Below, in pieces: positions 50,066 through 58,113 of a DNA stretch of 64,000 bases. Numbering within the stretch: the first letter of the stretch is position 1; every line of letters starts with the position of its first letter. This DNA is from Paracidovorax avenae. GTDB lineage: Bacteria > Pseudomonadota > Gammaproteobacteria > Burkholderiales > Burkholderiaceae_C. Made by a program: the position numbers and the translations under genes. Location: NCBI RefSeq assembly GCF_040892545.1, contig NZ_CP156079.1, forward strand, positions 682,001 through 746,000, written 5' to 3'. The notes beneath the pieces are model-generated. The model had not been told where the DNA came from. It was given only the letters and a program-made list of their open reading frames with translations, and did not search any database.

Positions 50066-50826
50066 GCCGGTTGTCCGGCCGTGGGCGTGCGGCGCGGCAG
50101 CGCGGCTTCTCGCTGGTCGAACTGGCCATCGTCCTGCTCGCCATGGGCGTGCTGGGATGGGCCGTGGCCGGCAGCTACGGCAATGCGGCCACCGTGCGCG
50201 ACCGCGACCGTGCCGTGCAGACGGCCGAGACACTGCGCGAGGCGCTGCGCGCGTTTGCGCTGCGCAACGGCCGGCTGCCATGCCCGGATTCCGCGGGCAC
50301 GGGCTGGGAGGGCGACGCCTCTGGCGCCTGCGCCAGCGGCGTGGAGGCCGGCTGGCTGCCCTACCGTTCCCTCGGCCTGGACGTGCCGCAGGCCGCGCTG
50401 CGTGCGGCCTATGGCGTCTATCGCAACCAGGCCGCTACCGGGGGCGATGCGGACCTGGCCGTGGCCACCGAGCGCACGGGCGACGCGCCCGGCACGCCCG
50501 GCTACCGCAATGCCCGCGACCTGGTCGCGGGGCTGGTGATCGCCGGCCGTCAGACCGTGGCGACCTCCCATGCCCGGCTGACCGGGGACGACGCCGGCGA
50601 AGGCGCCGTCGATTGCCGCGACAACGCCCGCTCGCATCCGGCCTTCTTCATCGTCGTGCCGCTCGAAGACCGCGACAACGACGGCAACCGCTTCGATGTG
50701 CCCCATGCCGCCGGAATCCCTTGCGCCTACAGCCCCGGCACCGCGCTGCGCAGCGACCGCGACGACGTGGTCGCCGCCGAATCCCTGGCGGCGCTGGCCG
50801 GCTGGATCGGTGCGCGCGCCCCTTAG
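50062..50826 (+). CDS. Prepilin-like protein, family B (short member)
   Basis: A 254-residue prepilin from GTG 50062, overlapping the previous stop. The leader of 15 residues ends in Gly before FSLVELAIVLLAMGVLGWAV, with Glu at +5. It carries the family B modules: GRLPCPDSAG, GWLPYRSLGLD, RDNDGNRFDV and SDRDDVVAA, shared with the three large prepilins near the operon end. It lacks their hydrophobic C-terminal block and so may be the basic form of the family. Likely a minor pilin. Confidence 0.82.
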   Translation: MSRLSGRGRAARQRGFSLVELAIVLLAMGVLGWAVAGSYGNAATVRDRDRAVQTAETLREALRAFALRNGRLPCPDSAGTGWEGDASGACASGVEAGWLPYRSLGLDVPQAALRAAYGVYRNQAATGGDADLAVATERTGDAPGTPGYRNARDLVAGLVIAGRQTVATSHARLTGDDAGEGAVDCRDNARSHPAFFIVVPLEDRDNDGNRFDVPHAAGIPCAYSPGTALRSDRDDVVAAESLAALAGWIGARAP

Positions 50827-50833
50827 AAAAGAT

Positions 50834-52594
50834 ATGGAACCCGACATGCCCTCCCTGCCGCACCACTTCCATCCCCGATGCGCGCTGCTGGCGCTCGCCG
50901 CCGCCGCGATGCTGGCAGGCTGCGCCAGCGCGCCCGCGCCGCGCAGCCTGCAGAGCCTGCGTCCCGCCGACCTGGAAACGCCGGACAAGCTGCGCGAGCA
51001 GATGGTGGCCGAGTCGCAGAAGCTGCTGGCCCACCAGCTGGCGCTGAACCAGCAGCTGCGCCAGGCAGCGCCCGCGCCGGAGATCGCGCCCGTGGCGCCG
51101 AAGTTCGACCCGCTGGAGGGCAAGGTCATCACGGTCGCCATGTCGCGCGCCACGATCAGCCAGATCCTGGCGGCCTTCGCCGACAGCGCGCGGATCAACC
51201 TGATCGTGGACCCTGCGGTGGTGCGCGCGGGCCAGCTCTCCGACATGTACCTGCGCGAAGTCTCCCTGCGCGAGGCGTTCACCGAGGTGCTGCGCTCCTA
51301 CAACGTCGCGGGCGAGATCCAGGGCAACACGCTGCGCGTGACGCTCAACGAGGAGAAGTTCTTCAACCTGGACTTCCTCAACAGCAGCACCACGCTGGAC
51401 CTGTCGTCCGGCGGCAACGTGTTCGGCAATTCGACGGGCGGTGCCGGCGGGGGCGCTTCCAATGCGCTGCGCGGCAACCTGGCGATCACCGGCAGCGGCG
51501 GCGTGAAGGCCGATCCCTACCAGGAAGTCGAGAACAACCTCCGGGTCATCCTCGGGGAGGACATGCGCCGCCCCACGGCCCAGCCGTCCGCGCAGGCCCC
51601 GATTCCCGCCGCGCAGCCCGGCGCCGCACCGGCCATGGCCCCCTTCAGTGCCGACCTGGCCGAGGGAGCGGGCACGGACGCGGGCTTCAGCGTCAACCGG
51701 CTGACCGGCACGCTCTACGTGAAGGCGCGCCCCGCCAAGATGCGCGCGGTGGAGAAGATGCTGGCCAAGGTACAGGGCATGCTGCGCCAGCAGGTCTATA
51801 TCGAGGCGCAGCTGATCGACGTGCAGCTCTCCGACAGCTACGAATTCGGCGTGGACTGGAGCATCCTGCGCGGCCGCCTCGCCTCGGGCTTCGGCACCTC
51901 GCCGATCTCCCTGTCGGGTGTCCAGGGATCGCTGCCCAATACCGGGCCGGCCCTGGCCCGCACGGTGACGCTGCCGGCGGCGCTGATCGGCAGCCTGACC
52001 GGCCCCGCGCTGGGCGTGGGCTACCAGGGGAGCACCTCGAGCGTGGTGCTCAACGCCCTGCGGTCCTTCGGCAACCTCAAGGTGCTCTCCAACCCCAACG
52101 TGCAGGTGCGCAACGGCACGCCCGCCATGCTGTCGGTGGGCAACAGCATCCGCTACGTGTCGCGCTCTTCCTCGACCCAGGTCGTGCCCGGCGGCGGCGC
52201 CAGCACCACGACATCGGACGTGCAGACCGACTCCGTCTTCTCGGGCGTGATGGTGGGCGTGCTGCCCTACATGCGCGAAGACGGCCGCATCGAGTTGCTG
52301 GTCAACCCGATGCAGAGCGAGGTGGACCCGGCCAGCCTGGCGCTGGTGCAGGTCAACTCCGACAACCGCGTGACGCTGCCGGTGGTGAGCTACAAGGGCC
52401 TGACGACCACCCTCAACGTGGGCGACGGCGACGTGGTGGTGGTGGGTGGCCTGATCGACCAGCGCACCACCGACCGCGACCGCGGCGCGCCCGGCCTGTC
52501 CGACGTGCCCGTGCTGGGCAAGCTGGTCGGCAACCAGTCCGACACCCATGCCAGCCGGGAACTGGTGATCGTGATGCGGGTGCGCAAGCTATGA
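50834..52594 (+). CDS. Outer-membrane secretin of the MSHA-like pilus (MshL/PilQ-like)
   Basis: A 586-residue lipoprotein secretin. The signal ends in the lipobox LAGC. An STN/N0-like domain (ITVAMSRATISQILAAFADS, then INLIVDPAVV) is followed by N-domains and the secretin core with QVYIEAQLIDVQLSDSYEFG, VLSNPNVQVRNGTPAMLSVG and VVVVGGLIDQRTTDRDRGAP. This last motif and the order L-N-M-E-G in the operon point to the MSHA type. It would form the outer-membrane channel for the pilus. It overlaps the next gene by four bases. Confidence 0.9.
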   Translation: MEPDMPSLPHHFHPRCALLALAAAAMLAGCASAPAPRSLQSLRPADLETPDKLREQMVAESQKLLAHQLALNQQLRQAAPAPEIAPVAPKFDPLEGKVITVAMSRATISQILAAFADSARINLIVDPAVVRAGQLSDMYLREVSLREAFTEVLRSYNVAGEIQGNTLRVTLNEEKFFNLDFLNSSTTLDLSSGGNVFGNSTGGAGGGASNALRGNLAITGSGGVKADPYQEVENNLRVILGEDMRRPTAQPSAQAPIPAAQPGAAPAMAPFSADLAEGAGTDAGFSVNRLTGTLYVKARPAKMRAVEKMLAKVQGMLRQQVYIEAQLIDVQLSDSYEFGVDWSILRGRLASGFGTSPISLSGVQGSLPNTGPALARTVTLPAALIGSLTGPALGVGYQGSTSSVVLNALRSFGNLKVLSNPNVQVRNGTPAMLSVGNSIRYVSRSSSTQVVPGGGASTTTSDVQTDSVFSGVMVGVLPYMREDGRIELLVNPMQSEVDPASLALVQVNSDNRVTLPVVSYKGLTTTLNVGDGDVVVVGGLIDQRTTDRDRGAPGLSDVPVLGKLVGNQSDTHASRELVIVMRVRKL

Positions 52595-53550
52595 GCCTCA
52601 TCCACCAGGCACTGCGGGACATGGACCCGCCCCTCGCGGCCGACGCGGCCGCGCTGGCACCCCGTTCCGCGCCGGCCCCCGCGCGCGGACGCCGGGGCCC
52701 GCTGCTGGCGCTGGTGGGGGCCCTGGCCGTCGCGGTCGCGGGGCTGGCGGGCTGGCATGCGCTGCGCACGGGCCGGCCGCTGGCGTCTGCTGCGGCGCCC
52801 GCTGCCACGCCGCCGGCCGTCATCGCGTCCGCCGTGGCGGCCTCGATGCCGCCGGCTCCGGCCGCATCGGCCGCGCCGGTGCAGGCGCCCCTGCCAGCCG
52901 TTTCCCCGGCACCCGCCGTGTCGGATGCGAACGCCGCGCCTGTGCCCGTGCCGACGGCCGTTGCTGCGCCCGTTGCCACGACCGTCCCGGCCGCACCTGA
53001 GCCCGTGGCCCAGGCCGACGCCGCGCCGGTCCGGAGGCCCGCGCCCGCCCGTGTTTCCGTCCAGCCGCCTGCCGAAAGGCCGCGCGGCGGCAGCCGTGCC
53101 GCTGTGCCTCCGGCCCGCCCATCGCAGGGCCATCCTGCGGCCGCACGGGTCGCCGTTTCGCCCGCTGCACCCGCCTCCGCCCCGGCCGCCATGCCGGTCG
53201 AGCAGCGGTTCAATGCGTTCCTGCAGGCCATGCGGGCGGGTGATCTGCCGGGCGCGGGCCAGCACCTCGCGGCGCTGCGGCGCGAACTCTCTCCCGGCAG
53301 CGTGTCGCTGCTGCGCGCCGAGGGCTGGTACGCCCTGGCGGGTGGCGACGCGGGTGCCGCCGCGCGCATCTACCAGGACATCCTGGACCGGCTGCCCGGC
53401 GACGAGGAGGCCAGCATCAACCTCGCCAGCATCGAGGCGCGGCGCGACCGCGCGGAGTCCGCGCGCAAGATCCTGGCCGATGCCGTGCGCCTGCATCCCG
53501 AATCGGAGAGCCTGAAGGCCGCCCTGGCGCGCTTCCAGGCGAAGCCCTGA
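52591..53550 (+). CDS. MshN/GspB-like TPR protein
   Basis: A 319-residue bitopic protein. It begins MSLIHQALRDMD, the characteristic start of MshN and GspB proteins, has one transmembrane helix (LLALVGALAVAVAGLAGWHA), a 130-residue Ala/Pro-rich periplasmic linker, and a C-terminal TPR region (FLQAMRAGDLPGAGQHLAAL, GDAGAARIYQDIL-like repeats). It probably helps secretin assembly together with the ExeA-like ATPase downstream. Stop and next start overlap by one base. Confidence 0.8.
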   Translation: MSLIHQALRDMDPPLAADAAALAPRSAPAPARGRRGPLLALVGALAVAVAGLAGWHALRTGRPLASAAAPAATPPAVIASAVAASMPPAPAASAAPVQAPLPAVSPAPAVSDANAAPVPVPTAVAAPVATTVPAAPEPVAQADAAPVRRPAPARVSVQPPAERPRGGSRAAVPPARPSQGHPAAARVAVSPAAPASAPAAMPVEQRFNAFLQAMRAGDLPGAGQHLAALRRELSPGSVSLLRAEGWYALAGGDAGAAARIYQDILDRLPGDEEASINLASIEARRDRAESARKILADAVRLHPESESLKAALARFQAKP

Positions 53551-55166
53551 TGTCGCTCGCCGCACTCCACGCGCGGCTGGGGCTGGCCCGCAATCCCTTC
53601 CCGCCCACGCCCGACGCCAGCGCGTACTTCTTCACCACGGCGCTGGAGGAGCAGTTCGCCGAGGTGATGCACTGCATCCAGGCGCGCAAGGGCTTCGTGC
53701 TGCTGACGGGCGAGGTCGGGCTGGGCAAGACCACCTTCGTGCGGCGCCTGCTCGACACCCTGCCCGAGGGCGAGGTGCGCTCGGCGCTGGTATTCAACAC
53801 CTTCCTGCAGCGTGAGTCGCTGCTGTCGGCCATCCTGCGCGACTTCGGGCTGGAGCCCTCGGGCGACATGGACGAGGCGCTCACGCGGCTCAACCGCTTC
53901 CTGCTGGACGAGCACCGCGCGGGCCGGACCTGCCTGCTGGTGATCGACGACGCGCAGAACCTGCAGCCCGCCTCGCTGGAGCTGGTGCGGCTGCTGTGCA
54001 ACCTGGAGACCGGCCAGGAAAAGCTGCTGCAGATCGTGCTCTCGGGCCAGCCCGAACTGGAGGCGATGCTCGACGGGCAGGACCTGCGCCAGCTCAAGAG
54101 CCGCATCGTCAAGCATGCGCGCCTGCGCGGCCTGGAGGCCGGCCAGGTGCTGCGCTATTTCGAGATGCGCGTCTCGGCCGCCGGGGCCGCCGGCCGCATC
54201 GCACTGCAGCCCCGGGCCGCGCGGCAGCTGCACCGCGCCACGGGGGGCAACCTGCGCCGCATCCACCTGGTGCTGGACCGCTGCATGTACGGCTTGGCCG
54301 CGCAGGGCGGCGGGGCCATCGACGGCCGGTTGCTGCGCGCGGCCCTGGACGACCTGGACGGCAGCGGACCGCCGGCGCACCGCCGTCCCGGCTGGCATGC
54401 GCTGCTGGCCCTCGGCGGCCTGGGGATGGCCGCCATCGGTGTCGGGGCAGCCTATGTGTGGCCGGTGGCGCCTGCGCCCACGGCACCGGCTGCGGCGGTG
54501 GCGCGCGCGTCCGCCGTGGGCGCCGTGCAGACCGCGGCAGAGCAATCGCCGGCATCGCCGGCTCCGGATGTGGGCGCACAGCCCGCGGCCGCGGCCACCA
54601 TGGACGAGCCCTCCGTGCCCCCGGTGGCGGCGGCTTCGGCGTCGGCGATGGTGGCTGCTGCATCGGCCCCCGCGTCCGCGCCCCTGCCGGCCGCGTCTGC
54701 CGTGTCTTCCATGTCTTCCGCCGTGCAGGCTGCCACCGAGGCCGGCTCGGGCCAGGACGAGCAGCGCTGCCTGTCGCGCATCGCGGCGGAGTCGCAGGGC
54801 CGGCCCATGGTCCGCCGCGTGCTTCCCGCCGCGGCGGCCGCCCGCCTGCAGCCGTCCGAAGGGCTGTGCCTGTTCGACCGCGACGGGCAGCACTGGGCTT
54901 TCTGGCGCGACACGCTGGACCGGTCCGCCTACGTTCCCACGCCCCAGGCGACGCCTGCCAGCACCGCGCTGCAGAAGGCGCTGGTGCGCCAGGGCGTCTT
55001 CGACGCAGCCCGGGTGGACGGCTTCTACGGTCCGCAGACCGTGGCGGCGCTCGCCGCCTTCCAGGGACGGATGGGCCTGCCGGCCACCGCCGTTCCCGAC
55101 GAATTGACCTACATGCTCCTGGAGAAGATGAATGCAGCCCCCGCTTCCGGCGCCCGCGTTGAGTGA
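53550..55166 (+). CDS. ExeA/MshM-like AAA ATPase with peptidoglycan-binding domain
   Basis: A 538-residue protein. The N-terminal AAA domain has Walker A GEVGLGKTT (residues about 53-61) and Walker B CLLVIDDAQN, with LGLARNPFPPTPDASAYF at the start, as in ExeA. A transmembrane helix follows (ALLALGGLGMAAIGVGAAYV), then an Ala/Ser-rich linker of about 110 residues and a C-terminal PG_binding_1 domain (LVRQGVFDAARVDGFYGPQT, then VAALAAFQGRMGLP). ExeA remodels peptidoglycan for secretin insertion; MshM usually lacks the wall-binding domain. It overlaps the next gene by 35 bases. Confidence 0.85.
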   Translation: MSLAALHARLGLARNPFPPTPDASAYFFTTALEEQFAEVMHCIQARKGFVLLTGEVGLGKTTFVRRLLDTLPEGEVRSALVFNTFLQRESLLSAILRDFGLEPSGDMDEALTRLNRFLLDEHRAGRTCLLVIDDAQNLQPASLELVRLLCNLETGQEKLLQIVLSGQPELEAMLDGQDLRQLKSRIVKHARLRGLEAGQVLRYFEMRVSAAGAAGRIALQPRAARQLHRATGGNLRRIHLVLDRCMYGLAAQGGGAIDGRLLRAALDDLDGSGPPAHRRPGWHALLALGGLGMAAIGVGAAYVWPVAPAPTAPAAAVARASAVGAVQTAAEQSPASPAPDVGAQPAAAATMDEPSVPPVAAASASAMVAAASAPASAPLPAASAVSSMSSAVQAATEAGSGQDEQRCLSRIAAESQGRPMVRRVLPAAAAARLQPSEGLCLFDRDGQHWAFWRDTLDRSAYVPTPQATPASTALQKALVRQGVFDAARVDGFYGPQTVAALAAFQGRMGLPATAVPDELTYMLLEKMNAAPASGARVE

Positions 55167-56829
55167 AGGCCTGCTGTCCCCCGACAGCGGCACGGCGCTG
55201 CTGATCGGCGAGCAGCTGATCGCCGACGGCGTGGTGACGCCGGTGGTGATCGAGTACGCACTGCACAAGCAGAAGATCGAAGGCGTTCCCCTGGGCCGGC
55301 TGCTGATGGAGCTGGGCTTCGCCAGCGGCAAGGAGATCGCGCGCTACCTGTCGCGCCAGCGGGGCATCCCGTTCGTGAACATCGCCGACCTGCCCGCGCC
55401 GGACCCCGACGTGGCCGCGGCCTTCAACCGCAACGTGTGCCTGACCCACGCCTTCCTGCCGCTGCGCCGCGACGGGAATGTGGTGGAGGTGGTGCTGGGC
55501 GATGCCGTTCCCGGTGCCGTCGCCGACGTGGTGGACCGCCGCACGGGCATGGGGGTGCGCTTCCTGCAGGGCGAGTTCGACAAGGTGGCGCGCGCCACCC
55601 AGCAGCACTACTACTTCGCCGAGAACCCGGCGGACAAGCTGATCGCCAGCGAGGTGCGCCGGCTCGCCGCCGACGTGGACCGCGCCTACAGCCCGGCCCG
55701 GCTGCTCGACTACGTGCTGCACCTGGGCGTGCGCGAGCGCGCCACCGACATCCACATCGCCCCCACGGCGCACAGCAGCACCGTGCTGATGCGCATCGAC
55801 GGCGTGATGCGCCCGATGTTCGCGCTCTCGCGCGCGCTCGACCGGCTGGTGAGCTTCGTCAAGCTGCAGGCGGAGATGGACGCCAGCGAGCAGCGCCTGC
55901 CGCAGGACGGCAGCTTCACCGCCACCGTGCTCGAAGCCGCCTACACGGTGCGCGTGTCCACGCTCATTTCGGAGCAGGGCGAACGCATGGTCATGCGCCT
56001 GCTGCCCGAGCGCGGCGACCTCGACAAGCTCGAGGACCTGGGTTTCCTGCCCGAGGACGTGCAGCGCATGGCCCGCGTGTTCGCGCGCCCGCACGGCCTG
56101 ATCCTGATCACCGGCCCGACCGGCTCGGGCAAGAGCACCACGCTGCATGCCGCGCTGCGCATGCAGCCGGTGGTGGAGCGCAACGTGGTCACCGTGGAAG
56201 ACCCGGTGGAATACCGCGTGCCCGTGGCCTGCCAGACCGAGGTCAACCGGCGCGCCGGCTACGACTTCTCCACCGCGATGCGGCACTTCCTGCGGCACGA
56301 TCCGGACATCATCCTGGTGGGCGAAATCCGCGACGGCGAAACCGCGCGCGCCGCGCTGGATGCCTCGTCCACCGGCCACCTGGTGCTGTCCACGCTGCAC
56401 GTGGGCGGCATCTTCGGCGTGGTGCCCCGGCTGAAGCTGCTGGGCGTGGATGCCGACACCATCGCCGAGAACCTGGTGGCCGTCATCAACCAGCGGCTGG
56501 TGCGCCGCATCTGCCCGGACTGCCGCACCGAGCGCGACGCGACCGAGGAGGAACAGCGCTGGCTGGGCCAGCCCACGGCGCGGCTCTTCCACGGCGCGGG
56601 CTGCCGGCACTGCCGCGGCACGGGCTTCCTGGGCCGGCTGCCGGTGTATGAAATGCTGATCGTGCAGCGCGAGCTGGCCGATGCGATCGCTGCCGACGCG
56701 CCGCGCGGCGTGCTGCGCGAAATCGCCGAGCGCGGCGGCCTGCGGCCCATCCTGGATCTTTCGCGCCACCGCGTGCTGGCCGGCGAGACCACGGTCGAAG
56801 AGATCGAGCGCGCCGTCGGCGGCCATTGA
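55132..56829 (+). CDS. Pilus assembly ATPase (GspE/PilB/MshE-like)
   Basis: A 565-residue extension motor. The N-terminal domain is GspE-II-like (LADGVVTPVVIEYALHKQKI onward). Walker A is GPTGSGKST at residue 328, the Asp box is VEDPVEY, Walker B is DIILVGEIRDGETARAALDA, and the His box is GHLVLSTLH. A zinc-binding pair of CxxC motifs is visible (CPDCRTER and GCRHCRGTGF). No retraction ATPase (PilT) is in the operon, so retraction must use another motor or not occur. Confidence 0.92.
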   Translation: MQPPLPAPALSEGLLSPDSGTALLIGEQLIADGVVTPVVIEYALHKQKIEGVPLGRLLMELGFASGKEIARYLSRQRGIPFVNIADLPAPDPDVAAAFNRNVCLTHAFLPLRRDGNVVEVVLGDAVPGAVADVVDRRTGMGVRFLQGEFDKVARATQQHYYFAENPADKLIASEVRRLAADVDRAYSPARLLDYVLHLGVRERATDIHIAPTAHSSTVLMRIDGVMRPMFALSRALDRLVSFVKLQAEMDASEQRLPQDGSFTATVLEAAYTVRVSTLISEQGERMVMRLLPERGDLDKLEDLGFLPEDVQRMARVFARPHGLILITGPTGSGKSTTLHAALRMQPVVERNVVTVEDPVEYRVPVACQTEVNRRAGYDFSTAMRHFLRHDPDIILVGEIRDGETARAALDASSTGHLVLSTLHVGGIFGVVPRLKLLGVDADTIAENLVAVINQRLVRRICPDCRTERDATEEEQRWLGQPTARLFHGAGCRHCRGTGFLGRLPVYEMLIVQRELADAIAADAPRGVLREIAERGGLRPILDLSRHRVLAGETTVEEIERAVGGH

Positions 56830-56841
56830 GGTGGATGCCCC

Positions 56842-58113
56842 ATGAGCCAGATGCGCCTCTACTACTACCGCGTGCTGCTGCCGCACGGCGCCCTCAAGCA
56901 GGGCCTGCTGCAGCTCATGGTGGAGCGGGACCACTCCGCGCGGCTGCGGATCGAGCAGGAGACCGAAGGTACCGTGCTCACGCTGCGGCGCCTGCCCGGC
57001 TGGATGCTCGATGCCGGCAGCGTGCTGCGCCGCGTGGGCGGGCGGAGCCTGCGCATGGAAGACCTGGCCGGCCTGCTGCGGGATCTGAGCCTGATGCTGG
57101 CGGCCGGCGTGCCCGCCATCGAGGCGCTGCGCACCCTGGTGGAGGAGGGCGGCCAGACCGGCCAGCACGCGGCCGGGCGCGTCGCCAGGCGGCTCGCCGA
57201 CGACCTGATGAGCGGCATACCGATGGCCGCGGCGTTCGAGCGCCAGCCCGACGTGTTTCCCGAAACCGTGCGCAACCTCGTGGCCATCGGCGACCAGTCC
57301 GGCACGCTCGACCGCATGCTGGCCGAAGCCGCGGAGCACGTGGAGCGGATGGTGTCGATCCGGCGCGACATCCGCACGGCGATGATCTACCCGATCTTCG
57401 TGTTCGCGACGATCTTCGCGGTCGCCGCGTTCTGGGTCTATTACGTCGTGCCCAACATGGCGCGGCTTTTCCGCCAGCTCAACGCCAAGCTGCCCCCGAT
57501 CACCGAGGGGCTGGTGCGATTTTCCGATGCGCTGGCGGAGCACGCCCTGGTGGCCGTGCTGCTGGTGGTGGTGCTGGCGGCCGCGACCGCCTATGTCTTC
57601 GTGCGCGTGCCGCGCGCGAAGGTGGTGCTGCACGAGGTGCTGCACCGGCTGCCCATCACCCGGGTGCTGATGACCGCGTCCGGCATGGCCCACCTGACCG
57701 AGCACCTGGCCATCCTCGTGCGGGCCGGGCTGGAGTTCGTGTCCTGCCTCGACATCCTGGAGCGCTCCACGCGTGACCGGTACTACCGCCACCGGCTGCG
57801 CCGCGTGCGCGAGGCCGTGGCCCGGGGGGAGCGCATTTCCCTGGCCATGCGCCGCGTGGGCGGCTTCCCGGCCATGGCCGTGCGGATGATCGCCGTGGGC
57901 GAGGAGTCCGGCAGCCTGGACCAGCAACTCACCCACCTGGCGGTGGAGTACCGCAAGCGGCTGGACACGCTGATCAAGTCGCTGTCGGAAATCATCAAGC
58001 CCGCCATCATCCTGGTGGCCGGCGGACTGTTCCTGTTCCTCATCGTGGCGCTGCTGCTGCCGGTCTATGACCTGGTCCAGCAATCGGTGCAGCAATCGCT
58101 GGGAGCCCGCTGA
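56842..58113 (+). CDS. Inner-membrane platform protein (GspF/PilC/MshG-like)
   Basis: A 423-residue polytopic protein with the two GspF domains. Three transmembrane segments are visible, near residues 175-200 (IYPIFVFATIFAVAAFWVYY), 225-255 and 390-415 (IILVAGGLFLFLIVALLLPV). Domain motifs are LLRDLSLMLAAGVPAIEALR and HLAILVRAGLEFVSCLDILE, followed by MIAVGEESGSLDQQL. It is turned by the GspE-type ATPase to add pilins. It starts 12 bases after the ATPase gene and shares its last base with the next start. Confidence 0.92.
   Translation: MSQMRLYYYRVLLPHGALKQGLLQLMVERDHSARLRIEQETEGTVLTLRRLPGWMLDAGSVLRRVGGRSLRMEDLAGLLRDLSLMLAAGVPAIEALRTLVEEGGQTGQHAAGRVARRLADDLMSGIPMAAAFERQPDVFPETVRNLVAIGDQSGTLDRMLAEAAEHVERMVSIRRDIRTAMIYPIFVFATIFAVAAFWVYYVVPNMARLFRQLNAKLPPITEGLVRFSDALAEHALVAVLLVVVLAAATAYVFVRVPRAKVVLHEVLHRLPITRVLMTASGMAHLTEHLAILVRAGLEFVSCLDILERSTRDRYYRHRLRRVREAVARGERISLAMRRVGGFPAMAVRMIAVGEESGSLDQQLTHLAVEYRKRLDTLIKSLSEIIKPAIILVAGGLFLFLIVALLLPVYDLVQQSVQQSLGAR

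Noticed and set aside
54109..58095. A 1328-codon open frame antisense to the pilus ATPase genes
   Set aside because: It covers three well-recognised sense genes and has shadow-like composition.
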